Assembly: GCA_949358305.1 (NCBI GenBank)
Contig: OX442316.1
Span: forward strand, 18,352,001-18,416,000
DNA from: Strigamia acuminata
Taxonomy: Eukaryota; Arthropoda; Chilopoda; Geophilomorpha; Linotaeniidae
Length of the DNA: 64,000 bases
Direction: 5' to 3'
In this document: positions 35,632 through 49,469 of the stretch, one piece after another
How the letters are laid out: the number at the start of each line of letters is the position of its first letter
How positions within the stretch are numbered: position 1 is the stretch's first letter
Notes under the pieces: generated by a model
Databases searched by the model: none
Told to the model about the DNA's origin: nothing
Seen by the model: only the letters and a program-made list of their open reading frames with translations
Made by a program: the position numbers and the translations under genes

Positions 35632-38600
35632 ATGAGCGCCAGCAGCCTTTTGTTGCCAGCGCCACAATATTCAACATTTCCTCGTTCTACCGCCAGAGTA
35701 AGTTGGGCGCATATTTTCGCTGCGAAGATGGCGGAGACCGGTGTATCCTCGACGGAGCGCAGTTGGTCCAACAACAAAGATGATTACGAATTGAAGGAAG
35801 TTATAGGTGAGATTGAACCGTTCGTTTTTTAATCCAATATGTTAGGAGCTGCGCAAGCTGATGTAAAAGTTGTCAATGCGTGGCAAAGTGAGCGAGCGGA
35901 AGCAAACCATGCCGCGTTTTGCATGAGTCGAGTCATCGGCTCAAACACGTCAAATTAATCAAATTACTCGACACTGATTCACTGATTAAAATCCACGCAA
36001 TTACGTTTTACTACTTTTACAACAACCTCCGCTGGTATCAAAGTTCAATTCTTGTTTTTTTTTTGTTGCTACATTTTTATTTTTTATTTTTTATTTTTTA
36101 TTTTTTATTTTTTATTTTTATTTTTTTTATTTTTTTTATTTTTTTTTTATTTTTTCAATTTCCGATGGTTTTCGTTTCCACGAAAAAGGAATTTGTTTTC
36201 CATTTGGTGATGTCATTGGCTGTTTTTTATTTTTTAACACCATTTACCACCTGTTTCGTTCGCTATATATCTTAAGTTTTATGGGGTGGAATAAGGAACT
36301 GGAATTAATTGATTGAATTAATTGGAAAAATAAAAAAAAACGAGAATAGAAATTTTTGCTAAAACAAATTTATTTTGTGCGTAAATTTGGTAGCAGTTTG
36401 CGCCAGGTAAAAAATAATTTGGCAAATTGCCCTTTTTAAAGAAATTGACAGGAATAGTTGATACCATAGTGAGTTTAACTGATGAAATCCAGGGGGTTTC
36501 GGTTTACACTTGCCACGTGACCTTTGCAGATAAAATATTTGTAATTTTACACAACTGAGTTGCTAATGAAAATTCAAAAAATGTTATCTCGTTTTGCCCC
36601 CTCCTAAAGATACGATTGTTTATGTTTTTTTCCGTTTTTTACTCGATAATTTGAAATTAAAATTGCGAAGTGATGTTGGAGTTGTTTTCGATGATTTATT
36701 TCATCTAATTACCTCCTAAGGCTCACTCGTACATGTTGACAAGTTGAATCGTGGAGAGTGGGAAAAAAGTTAATTATATATTTTTCTAGAAGATGGATAT
36801 AAATTGATAGCTGTTAATTTGAATATTTGTTGCAGGTGTTGGCGCTACTGCTGTCGTTCATGCGGCCATCTGTAAACCACGTCAAGAGAAATGTGCCATC
36901 AAAAGAATCAATTTGGAGAAATGGAACACGAGTATGGAGGAATTATTGGTAGGAAAAAACGAGTGACGTTGTGGGGGGTCCCACAAAGAAATTTTTTTTT
37001 AATTTTTCTTTTTTTGGTTTTTTGCCAAATACGCAAAATGATATTTTGTCATTTTTAATAAACCAAAATGTATTGGTTTTTGTTTCTTTCTTATTATTTT
37101 TTTTTTGCAAGTTGTAAAACTTAATGGGATTTGTCAGTCATAAAAGGCGCTCTTTGATATGCTAATTAGATATTGCGTAACTTTATTTATTTGTATTTTT
37201 TTGGAATGTTTTGTTTAGATGTTTAAAAAAAGTGTAGGAAATGACGGAAAATGAATTAAAAGAAATTAAAAAATTTATTTTTGCATTTATAAAAATTTGC
37301 AAACGTCTTTTCAGAAGGAAATTCAAGCGATGAGTTCCTGTCATCACGAAAACGTGGTGTCTTACTACACATCTTTTGTGGTCAAGGAGGAGCTTTGGTT
37401 AGTCATCAAGTTATTGGCAGGAGGTAAAGAAATGTTGAAAATGAAGTAAAAATGTCATTTATTTATTTGTTTGTTTATTTGTTTATTTATTTGTTTATTT
37501 CAAGGCTCCTTGTTGGACGTGATCAAACACAAAATGAAGATGGTGGACTGCCGGCACGGGGTGTTCGACGAGATCACCATCGGCACCGTTTTAAAGGAAG
37601 TGCTCAAAGGACTCGAATATTTTCATAATAATGGACAAATACACAGAGATATCAAAGCGGGCAACATTCTTCTAGGCGAAGACGGGACCGTGCAAATTGC
37701 CGATTTCGGCGTGAGTTCGTGGCTCGCGACCGGTGGCGATTTGTCGAGGCAAAAATCACGACACACGTTTGTCGGCACCCCTTGTTGGATGGCTCCCGAA
37801 GTCATGGAACAGGTTAATTAATCAATCAATCGATCAAGTTCATTCGCTCCGTTTTTAATCGATGGTTGTCTCGACTCGAGCAGGTCACGGGTTACGATTT
37901 CAAGGCCGATATATGGAGCTTCGGAATACTCGCGATCGAATTAGCTTCTGGAACGGCTCCTTATCACAAATACCCTCCAATGAAAGTGAGAATTGAATTA
38001 TTTTAATTAATGAATTTTAATAATAAATTTTAATAAACTTCTTTTTGTTTAGGTGTTGATGCTGACGTTACAAAACGATCCGCCCACGTTAGATTCCGGC
38101 GCCGAAGAGAAGGATCAATATAAACAGTACGGGAAAACCGTTAGGAAAATGATATCTGAATGCTTGCAAAAGGATCCGAGTAAAAGACCGACCGCGACCG
38201 AATTGCTGCGACATAGTTTTTTCAAAAAAGCCAAGGATAAAGCATATCTGTACAAAACATTAGTTTTAAATGGGCCTAGTTTAGAAACGAGAGTGCAAAA
38301 AGTGAGCGCAATCGATTTAAATTAAATTTGATTAAATTAAATTGATTATTTTGCAGGTTAAAACTCAGAAACGACAGCCGGGAACGAGCGGTCGTTTGCA
38401 TCGAACCGAAACCGGCGATTGGATTTGGTCGTCTGACGAAGAAAGTGATGACGTAATATCATCTCTTATTATTTTTGTTCATTTTTTTGTTAACTTGTAA
38501 TTTTCTTTTTTAAATTCTAAGGCCGATTCTCTTCCACCAAGGGCACAGGACCACGCGCCGCTGAACACGAAATCAAATTCTGTAATTCAAATTTTTTATT

Positions 38601-39954
38601 TTTTTTTTGGTTTTTTTATTTTTTTATTTTTTAATTTTTTGATTATTTTGGTTTATTTTTTTGATTATTTTGTTTTTTGATTATCTGATTTTGAATTGAT
38701 TTGCCGGCGGGTGTTCGCTTTGTTGTATTATGATTTATTTTTTATTTAAAATGTAATCAACGTTGACAGACGTCGCAAGGCAGTACGACGCCGCAATCGT
38801 CTGGCCAGGCTTCTCCATTGATGCCTCAAAAGCAATCAACGCAGACTGGCGCTGGTAACCCCTCACCTGTTAGCCATCATCACCCCGTCCAAGCCCAAGT
38901 CCAAGCCCCACCTCCGTTCACCCAAACTCAGGTAGAGCCAGTACTTCCTCGTTCACCTCCATCCGACTCTCCAACCTCGTCCATTTCCTCTTCCGTTTCC
39001 TCGCTCCCTCAACAACTAAGCCTTGACGGCCCGCTGCCAATGCAGGTAACGATACATTTGACGGACTGCGTGCCTGCCTGCCTTCCTTGTCCAGTAGACT
39101 TCCAGTAGAGTGTAGAGCAAAGCAAAGTGTGCCGAGCGGTGGGAAAATGAATGTAGTTTAGGTTTGCAAATCCCTTCCCTTTTATTGTATATCTTTTTTT
39201 ATATATCACCGCTGGGATTTTGTTGTCGTTGTTTTGTCGTTTATTTCGCTTTTCTCGTAGATTTTTGCTTATTTGTTTGGCTTTTTTATTCTTTTTTTGT
39301 GTGTATTCATTGGTTTTTTTTTTTATTTATTTTTTTTTATAAGTTTTGGAAATTGTTTTTGGTTTTTAAAGATTTTTGTTTTGTTTTTTTGTTTTGTTTT
39401 TCGCTTTTTTAGCCGGCTCACTCGGCCACGGCTGCGGCTACACCCCTTAAACAAGACGTCGTTTCAATTAATCTAGTTTTACGAATACGGTACGATGATT
39501 TACCTTACACTAACTTGTAAAGTGTAATATTTGTTTTGTTGTTTATAGAAACAGTAGACGGGAACTGAATGATATTAGGTTTGAATTTGCTCCGGGAAAA
39601 GGTGAAAAGGCTCGAAAAGAGATGAATTGAATTGAATTTAATAGTTTTCATTTAATTTAATTTAATTTAGATAGCGCGGATGGCGTTGCATCCGAATTAG
39701 TCGGCGCTGGTTTGGTGGACGGCAAAGATGTGATAGTGGTAGCTGCGAATCTTCAGAAACTCATCGATCAGCCGACAGTGAACAAGAGCGTCGTTTTCGC
39801 TCTGGTGAGCATCACGGCGTTGGGGATGATGCAGGCGCTAGCCGCGTACTTAGTTTTTAACATTTATTTATTCTAGCATTCCGGTTACTTACCCCACGAG
39901 CTGCCTGATGATAAAACGCTTATTGGCTTTGCTCAGTTGTCCATAGTGGAATGA
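35632..39954 (+). CDS. fray: Ste20-family kinase SPAK/OSR1 (Fray)
   Basis: This Ser/Thr kinase is activated by WNK and phosphorylates SLC12 cation-chloride cotransporters. Exons: 35632-35806, 36836-36948, 37315-37423, 37505-37812, 37884-37985, 38053-38301, 38357-38452, 38522-38581, 38770-39045, 39413-39489, 39549-39601, 39671-39804 and 39877-39954, giving 609 aa. Kinase landmarks are GVGATAVV (Gly loop), [24 protein letters not shown] and the WNK-target T-loop [13 protein letters not shown]. The S-motif reads [12 protein letters not shown] Ser/Pro/Gln-rich linker (exon 9) precedes the C-terminal CCT domain that binds RFxV/I ligands ([20 protein letters not shown]). An in-frame ATG at 35728 ([13 protein letters not shown]), followed by [10 protein letters not shown] as in vertebrate OSR1, may be the true start; both ATGs have A at -3. 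SPAK and OSR1 cannot be separated, as invertebrates usually have one Fray. Confidence 0.95.
36055..36158 (+). repeat. T-rich TTTTTA low-complexity tract
   Basis: About 100 bp of TTTTTATTTTT-type repeats in the first large intron of the Fray gene, almost without other bases. Confidence 0.85.
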
Positions 39955-40454
39955 TGAAAGAAGAATAGAGTGCAATTGAAATTGAAACGGAAACGGTGCA
40001 ATGAACGTGTATTGATGGTGATGGCAACTTGAACTTGTTTGACGCGCCTGAAACACGAGGATTCTTCCTAATCTAATTCGTACAGTGCAAATAAGTTGGA
40101 CCCGAGTAAAGTGTTTATTTGTTGTCAACGTGACAGACACGAATCCATCCGTCAAGTCGTGATCATGAGTAATTGTAATTTTTTTTATAGAATAGATTAA
40201 AATTACTGAGATGATTTGTTAGCTGGCTTGTATTTCTTTTTGTGCATTTCATTAAACTTGCAATATTTTCTTTCTTTTTACATCGCGGGAATAAATTGAC
40301 AATTTGAAATAGTGACTTTTCCCATTTGTTTCGCTTCTTTTTTCCTCATAATTATCTTTTTTTCAAAGGACTTTGATGTTTCCAGAATGATGGACAAATG
40401 AGTAAGATCTAAATTTAATTTGAAATTCAACTTTGTATTTATTTCACGATTGGT

Positions 40455-43013
40455 TTAATAGTTTGTTTTGAATTTTTTTACGGGAGTATTTTCAATACTA
40501 TCATCGAATTCTAGCAAGAGGAAATCATCGAGCACTCGTTGATCACGCGGATTCACCATCATCGTATCGGCGTCGCGAAAATTATCTTTACTAAGACCGA
40601 CTTTAGTCAACACTTCTAATTTGTCTTGAATTAAAAGCCTGAGTAATAGGTAATAGAAAAAATTATAAGTAACTCCAATTCTCATTTAAAACGTAACAAA
40701 TATTTAACAATATTTACCATAAATAATCATCCGCCGTCTTTTTCGCGACCAGATACTGAATTATCACCGCATCGTCTTGCCCGATTCTGTGAACTCTGTC
40801 CTCGGCTTGAGTTAAAATCTGAAGAGAAAAAACAAATAATAATCATTTAAAACAAATTATATCGTTTCAATCGTAAATCATTACTCCAGGGTTCCAATAT
40901 AATTCGGCAAAAATAACCAATTGGGTGGCGGTAAGAGTAAGACCCGTATTTGCTGCCGTGATGGACAAAACCGCAACACGAACTTCATCGCTGTGCTGGA
41001 ACTTGTCCGCCATGTTTTTTCTCACCTCGGACGAAGTCGACCCATCAATTCGAATGTACTGACATTTCTGAAAGGTAAATCAAACAATTTACCCAATCCA
41101 ACGGTCCCGTCAATTTAATATTTTATTATTTACCGTTTTTTCGATCGTGGCACAAATCTCGTCCATCATGTGCCGATGATGCGCAAAACAGAGAAATTTC
41201 GTTTCGCTTTCGAGTAAATCGGCGATGTAATTACTGCGAGCAAACCACAATTTAAATTTTAAAAATTAGTTACGCATTATCTTTTTACCAGACAGCTTTC
41301 GATTTGGCGAGTGACGTTTCGTGAAAATAAGTTAAAAGTGTGCCCCGTCTCTCCATGCCTTTCAGCTTCGAATTGGACAATAAATTCGCATAGCCGCTCA
41401 TGCTTTTATTCAGCACAATCTCGGAGGGATCCAGTAAGACCATGCGCCGTAACTTAGAAGGCAATTCCTTCATCACGTCCGCTTTTAATCGCCGTATCAT
41501 GCAGTCTCTCTTAAGTATCAAAACTAATTCTTCCGTGTTGGATGCGCCGCTGAAATCCCAGCCCCAATTCGTCTGAAATGAAAATTGGTTTTGGTAACTA
41601 CGGTAACTATGGTAAATCGTATCACCTGTCGACCGTCGCAATATCGAACTCCAAAATCATGATGAGATGGGAAAATCTTTCTATTGATTAAATTAATTTG
41701 CGAGTACAATTCACCGGGCCGTGATAGCGCAGGGGTCCCCGAGAGTAAAATAACTCGCTCGGAATTCTAGAAAAAATAATTTAAAAATTGATAAAAATTA
41801 GGAAAATCGTGTAAATGTGAAATCGTACCTTTAATAACGCCGTGGCTGCTTTCGTCCGCGCGGACTTGAAATTCTTTAACAAATGCGATTCATCCTGCGT
41901 AAAATTGATGAAATTAATAATTAATTAATTAATTTCTGTACTTTTCTTGCGTACCATGATCGCCACACCGAATTTTTTCGTTTCTAATTCGCTTCTTCTT
42001 TTCGCCATCATTTCGTAACTCGTAATGTACACTTGGAAACGGCCCAAATTGTCTTTGGCCGAATTTAAAACGGTGATAGATTGTGGATCGACGGATGGCA
42101 GCCACACTCGAAACGCCTCTAACCAAGAGTAGCGAATCGAGGACGGTGCGACGATGAGTAATGGCCAATCGGAGCGATAATAACTCGCGATCGCCAGAGC
42201 TTGTATCGTTTTCCCCAGCCCCATGTCGTCGGCAATAAGAACACGACCTTGGCGACTGATGCCGAACCTGGAAGGAAAATATTTTAATCAGTTTATCCAT
42301 TTTGGAATCAAATTGACGCGTACAAAACGCCGTCTCTTTGGAAGGTCATCAACGCTTCTTTGATTGTCGGGTCGAGTTTTGACAGTTCACTATCCGCGAT
42401 GTGTTTCGCCGGTGCTGATTTAAAGATTCTTAAAACATTCGGCGGAAGAGGGCAGATGAGAACTTCGTTTTTTAGTGGAACCAGATTTTGCACTGTAAAA
42501 AGAAATGTGGGAAGAGAAATTAGAAAATATTTTATTTTTTAATTTATTTTCATATTTACTGAGTTGAGTGTGAACTTTCAAATCGAAATTCCAATTTTTT
42601 GTTTTGATATCTATATTTAAAAAAAGAAAAAAAAATAAGTGAAAAGAAAATTGATTTTTAATTTTTAATTTAGAATTTTTAATTCAAATACCGAACAGTC
42701 GAGTTGGAATGGTTTTAAAAACTTCGATTAACTGCTGATGGTAACCGACGATGACAACAAATCGATCGTTCGATATCAGCTCGCATTTTCCTATAATTAA
42801 TTTCTTCGGTGTTTGTATCTGAGTCGAGTTAAATTTCAACGTGATAGGATTTTTTGTTTGCGCCAGAACAAAGTTTGCTTTTGGTAAATTTGGTTGTTGT
42901 TGTTGCGTTTGCTTCGCGGCGGCGATTTCTGCCTTTTTCCGAAGCGCTTTTTCTCTATTTTCTTCCATACGCCGAATTTGTTCGGCCGTTAAATCACCAA
43001 CATCACTTGCCAT
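40455..43013 (-). CDS. SMARCAL1: SMARCAL1/HARP annealing helicase
   Basis: This SNF2-family ATP-driven annealing helicase acts at stalled replication forks. Exons, minus strand: 43013-42692, 42610-42560, 42492-42324, 42267-41955, 41894-41829, 41766-41626, 41572-41289, 41233-41134, 41067-40885, 40818-40718 and 40638-40455, giving 637 aa. The N-terminal [17 protein letters not shown] matches the RPA32-binding helix of SMARCAL1. One HARP domain follows (about residues 46-145). Helicase motifs: [10 protein letters not shown] (I), DESH (II), LLSGTPA (III), [11 protein letters not shown] (V) and [11 protein letters not shown] (VI). Human SMARCAL1 (954 aa) has two HARP domains and a long linker; this is a compact one-HARP form. 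RPA motif plus HARP argue against ZRANB3. Start codons of this gene and METTL5 are 198 bp apart. Confidence 0.95.
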
Positions 43014-44036
<1,023 letters not shown>

Positions 44037-44139
44037 TTTCTAGATGTCGTTTCAGCAAATAATTTAATGTTATGACGAGGAAATGTGTACAATTTTTATA
44101 CGAAAAATATAAATCACAGAAAATTAAGCCTAGAAAATA

Positions 44140-44774
44140 CTATAAATCCATTAATGTAATGAGAAATACGGCTATTCCAACAAAAATGGCGAGAACGTAG
44201 TTGAAGTGGAACTGGTAAGAAGAACAGTAAACAAGTTTTCCATCATGCGTGGGAGTTATCGGCGTTGGCGGATTGATTCCTGGTTTCTCACTGTCTAAAT
44301 ATGTAATCATCCACACAAAAACTGTCGTTCCGACGCCGTACGCCGAAGAAAGCACAAGTTGTCGGCACCGTCGGCCCAGAAATTGCACTACGTTGTTCTC
44401 TGTATGTTGAAACAAATAAATAATTTTTAAATTTTAGTATTGGACGATTTAAATAAATTACCTGTGAAAAATATCGCGTAAAGGAAAGAAGATATCGCGA
44501 TTAAAATGAACAGAAAACAGACACCGCGCCAAAAATGTGGACCTTTTTTGGCTGTTTGAGTGGCAGTGTTCTTAGGAAACCTACTTCTTCCATACTTCTT
44601 CTGACCGGGACTGTCAACGTCGAAATCGAAAATCTTTGCATTTTTAAACGGCAATGTAGCGCGGGCCATAGCCATTATGACGTTCGAATTTCCCTGGTTT
44701 TTCAACCAATAACTGCGGATACTCGCGACACGACTTCTCACGTTGAAATAGACGGGGAGCCGTTCAGCGGCCAT
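44140..44774 (-). CDS. ARL6IP6: ARL6IP6-like membrane protein
   Basis: Exons, minus strand: 44774-44462 and 44399-44140, joined in phase 1, 190 aa. The N-terminal half is basic and probably cytosolic. Three membrane segments follow: FLFILIAISSFLYAIFF (about 87-103), a second around VLSSAYGVGTTVFVWMITYL, and a third around YVLAIFVGIAVFLITLM. Between the last two lies the family signature TYLDSEKPGINPPTPITP, matching TYFDSFEPGMFPPTPLSP of human ARL6IP6, an ER/nuclear envelope protein that binds the small GTPase ARL6. Its molecular role is poorly known. Confidence 0.85.
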
Positions 44775-45108
44775 CCGCTTCTAAACATTAATCGAATAAT
44801 TACTCGTTTTTTAGCTTTATTTTAATTAAAGACGTTTTTTCTTTCCAATAAATAATTTTATTTCGTTGTGATTAAAATCGGCAGATATCAGTCACGTTGC
44901 TCTCCGTTACTCATCTGCCCGTTGTTTGAGTTCACCAATCAGAGCATCGTGACGTCCTTATTCACGGCCATTGCTCATATTGGTCCGTGTCCAGGTGGGA
45001 CCGAAATGTGATGAAAGTGATAATAGTATTCGGGACTACGATATCGAAAATCAATCGGCAGGATACGTAAGAAGAGTAATCGATAGTCGAACGAAGAATG
45101 ACACGACG
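44775..45108. promoter_or_regulatory. bidirectional promoter region, ARL6IP6/Yurt
   Basis: These 334 bp separate the two divergent ATGs. They hold a CCAAT box (44935-44939, in ACCAATCAG) and an inverted one, ATTGG (44979-44983), 40 bp apart, the arrangement NF-Y binds. GTGACGTCC (44949) is CRE-like. No TATA box stands out. Confidence 0.6.
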
Positions 45109-48100
45109 ATGCTTCGGTTTCTAAGCAAGCGACGTGGCCGCAGTTCGGGTGTAAAAACCCCGCACTCACTTTTGAATTCCGCGAAAAGCAACAAGAACTT
45201 GGTCCAGTGCAAAGTCATCCTTCTGGACGACTCGGACCTCACCGTAGATGTCACGGTAAGAGACGTAACGTGGAATTTCTAATGAAACATCAAACGAAAC
45301 GAAACGAAACGAAAAACTCTTTTGTTTTGAAGTTTTTTTTTTTTTCAACTTTTATTCGCTTTTTTCAAGGAATTTGAAGGTGTTTTCGCTATTTAATGAG
45401 TGGAAACAATGCGCGCCGGATTTAGGAAGTGATTGACGTCCGCTATCACTTGCCATTTGTCTCGCTTCATTTACGGCTATCAGATATCGAGATACCGGTG
45501 GTTTCTATGCACGAAAAATTGAATTTTTTTTTTGAATTATTTTAAATTATTTTAAATGGTTAATCAGTTTTTATTTTTATTTTTTAAATTTTGTGCAGGA
45601 AGAATGAAAGAGAAACTGTCCTACTTTTAACTGGTTTTTAATGACCAGTTTTTTGCTGTTACTAAGTATAAATTATTTTTTCTGGTGGGGATTTGTTGCC
45701 AGAAAATTCAGAAAAACATTTTTTGGGTGGGTAGAAAATTCGGTAAAAAAAAAAATATTTTTTTTTTATTGTGTGATGATCCGTTTCATTTCCTCTGGTA
45801 TTTTCCAGATAAACGCCATTTAAAATTATTTTTTTTTTTTAAAAAGAAAAAAAAGATGTGATGGCAGATGGAAATTTGAATTTTCGGGTTATTCACCTTC
45901 CCTTTAGGCTCACTATGACCTTTTTCCTTTTGCTTATCCGTTAAAAGAAGCGTAGGTGGCATAAATTGAACATTTTGAAAAGTAAACCAAATAAGTTGAG
46001 CCTGGCGTGCAGAAATTAAAGCACAAATCGTGTCGTTCGTTTTTCATCTAAGAAGGCGTTGATTCCCTTCACCTGTGTTGTTCTCGGATTAAGCAGATTA
46101 AAGTTTGGTGACCTTCACTTTTTTGTGTAATGAAATTAACGTTAATGTTGATAGTGAGTGAATACAATTGAGTTTTGTCTCGCAAAAAATTCAAATATTT
46201 AAAGATTTATTTACTTTTTAATTATTTTTAATTATTTTTTATTTCCAGAAAAAGGCGATGGGAAATGACTTATACGAACAAGTATTTTATTCATTAGATT
46301 TGATCGAGAAAGATTATTTTGGTTTGCAATACACCGATGCTAATCACGTACACGTAAGTTTTGTCCAGTTAATTAAATTGATTAATTAATTAATTTTTAT
46401 TGTAGCATTGGCTCGATCCTACTAAATTAATACGGAAACAGGTTAAAAGTAGGTTAATTTGTGTTTTAATTGAATTAAATTAGGTTGAAATTAAAGATTT
46501 GGTGTGATTTTGTTTTGTTTCGCAGTTGGGCCGCCGTTTACGTTCAGATTAAAAGTGAAATTCTATTCTTCAGAACCAAACAATTTACGCGAAGAGTTAA
46601 CGAGGTATTTTTTTTATAAATTATATATTTAGGTTTTGTGTTTCGCACGTCTATTTGTGCCGTTGAATGAATGTTGCGGATTAATAACCTTTTTAATCTG
46701 GCAAACACGCAGCTGTTCACATACAGTTTATCTGCACATTGCACAAATGGTTTTGGCTGTAAAAATTTAATTCAACTCCGGTATCAATCATCAAATAATT
46801 GTGGCATAATTGTGGGAAATTTTAAAAATAGTTTGATAATTTTTTTTTATATTTTTTTTTTCCAGGTATCAATTTTTTTTGCAACTGAAACAAGATATTT
46901 TAGTGGGTCGTTTGGAATGTCCTACCCAAACTGCAATAGAATTATGCGCTTATGTACTTCAATGTTCGTATTGATTCATTTTTTTATTTTTATTTTATAA
47001 AGTGTACAATAATTTATTGCAATTTGGATTTGCAGCTGAATTAGGCGATTACGACGAGGAAATACACACGCCCGAATTCGTGTCGGAATTTCGGTTTATT
47101 CCGGAGCAGACCGAAGAAATGGAAGAATCGATTCTAGAACAATACAAACAGTATAGGTAAATAATTAAAAATATAATAAAAATAGTTGGTAAATTATTTT
47201 TTTGTTTGTTTTCAGCGGCCAGACTCCGGCGCAATCGGAATCGAATTATCTGAACAAAGCCAAGTGGTTGGAAATGTACGGAGTGGACATGCACACAGTC
47301 TTAGTAAAAAAAAAATTTAAAAATTACATTGATAATTTTTTTTTCATGATTTATTGATTTTTTTGTTCAGGGGAAGGATGGACACGAGTATTCGTTAGGT
47401 TTAACTCCGACGGGAATTTTAGTTTTCGAAGGAATCCAAAAAATCGGTCTTTTTTTCTGGCCGAAAATCACGAAACTCGATTTCAAGAAAAAGAAACTGA
47501 CGTTGATCGTTGTCGAAGACGACGACGAGGGAAAAGAGCACGAGCACACTTTCGTGTTCCGTCTTCACAACCCCAAAGCGTGCAAACACTTGTGGAAGTG
47601 CGCCGTCGAGCATCACACCTTTTTCCGGCTACGAGGACCCGTGAAGATGCAGAACGCCAGACAGAACTTTTTCAGAATGGGATCCCGATTCCGATACAGC
47701 GGGCGGACGGAATTTCAAACGACTCAACAAAACAGGGCACGACGAACGGTGCAGTTCGAGCGGAGACCGAGTCAGCGCTACGCGAGACGCCAGTCCAGCC
47801 ATTATCGACGCAACCACGACTTCGCTGCACCCGTACTTACGCTGAATGATACGGTCGATAGCGCGTCGCAAATATCCGAGTAAATTAAAGAAAACAAAAA
47901 ATGAATTTTACAAAAATTAGATTTTTTTATTTTTTATTTTTTTTTTAGGCCGCCGTCAAATTTGCCTTCTCCATCTTTGCCGACTTTGGAGGAATCTTCG
48001 CCCGTTCCAACACCTCCGTCTACTCCCGTAGCTCCCGCGGTCACCGCGAGTCCACTGCCGGCTACAGACGCTGCCAAAGTGACGCTGACGTCCGCCGAAG

Positions 48101-49469
48101 AACGTCTGGATAATTTGATTAAATCCCTGACGAAGGATAGAAACGTTTTAACGGTTGATGATAAAGTGAATGATTTATCGGCATCGACGAGCAAAACATT
48201 TGATGTGCCATCGCGATCTATCGGTAGAAATTGGAATTTTAAAATTTAAAAAAAATTATTAAAATTTGTAAATTTTTAAAAAAAAATTAGAATCTGACTT
48301 GCTGAGCTCGAAGTTGAAAGGATTGGATTCGGCGTCGTGCGTGACGAGCCCTCGCCACTCGAACGACGTGAACAATCTGCAAAACAATGCTAAACAAGTG
48401 AATACTCGCGGCGCAAAACCAATCCCGCCCGATCAAATGAAATGCAATATTCTTAAAGCTAAAGCCGAAGAAGAGTTAAAGAAAGGTTGGAATGCGATGA
48501 CGTGAAACGTTTGATTTTATCTAACCAAAAAAAGGGTCACATTTTAAACCTTAAAATCTTAATTTTAACGCTAACTCGATCAATTTATATTTTTTTTTCA
48601 ACTAATTATATCAATTTTATTTTATTTTTTTAATTAACAGATGTGAAAAACGATGATCAAACCAAACCGTTTGATAACATCGAGATGGAAGTGATGAACG
48701 ATAAAGAGAAATTAATCAACGGGTGACAACAAATTTTGGATTTTTTTTTTTAAATTTAAATTTAAATTTAAATTTTAGTGATTGCTGCAACGGAAAAGTG
48801 CTTTTGCCTTCGACCAAACTAAACGCGAGCATTGAAACGAGCAAAATGAACGGCCCGTCTCCGAGCGTGTTAAAAGTGGTAAGAAGTGGTGCGTAGAACA
48901 CTAAAACGAGGCTTAAATTAACTCAATTTGGATAGAATTGTTTCGATCTACCATCTTGCTCTTCCCTCGGTGACGAGGTAACTGACTCACACGGGGACAA
49001 GGAAAACGATCACGTGGAATCCGATGAAGAAACGGTTCCATTAATTGGAAAGCTTTCTAGCCCCGCGCCGCGCATATTTTCTGATACTCAAACGGGTTCG
49101 GCTTCGGGTACGAGTCCGTCCACTCAGGGTGCGGCAACGGGAAAAACTGATACAGATTCAAAACTTATCGCTGCTGTAAGTTCACGTAACATTTAACGGC
49201 TTTGGTTTTCTGCTTTTCTTTACGTTTGCTTCATTCATTTTTGGCGTTTTGTTGTGGATTTGTAGGAGACTTCGTTCGCTACTTCGAGTCCCGTGACTCG
49301 TTCGGTGTCTTCAGCTAGTGCGCACGCATTTGTGGTGCAAAAACTTAACCGTCCATCTTCGAATAGCAGTCTGCATAAACTGTCGCCTTGGATCGTTTCT
49401 ACGGACAATTCTAGCACGAGGGATCCTGAAAGGGTCGAGAGGAAAACAGTAATGATGACCGAGTTGTAG
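45109..49469 (+). CDS. yurt: FERM-domain protein EPB41L5/Yurt
   Basis: Yurt/EPB41L5 restrains Crumbs at the basolateral membrane and shapes epithelia. Exons: 45109-45255, 46249-46353, 46406-46448, 46526-46604, 46866-46963, 47036-47156, 47216-47303, 47371-47879, 47949-48223, 48291-48485, 48641-48722, 48779-48878, 48936-49175 and 49266-49469, giving 761 aa. Residues of about 35-320 are the three-lobed FERM domain ([86 protein letters not shown]), then the FERM-adjacent region ([28 protein letters not shown]). [13 protein letters not shown] in the tail matches a conserved EPB41L5 patch. The protein ends MMTEL, a class I PDZ ligand. Failure to splice after exon 8, 10 or 12 would end the protein within a few codons, which could produce short isoforms as in vertebrates. 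Confidence 0.95.

Noticed and set aside
40455-43013. ZRANB3 instead of SMARCAL1
   Set aside because: An N-terminal RPA-binding helix and a HARP domain before the helicase core are present, and ZRANB3's C-terminal zinc finger and HNH nuclease are absent.
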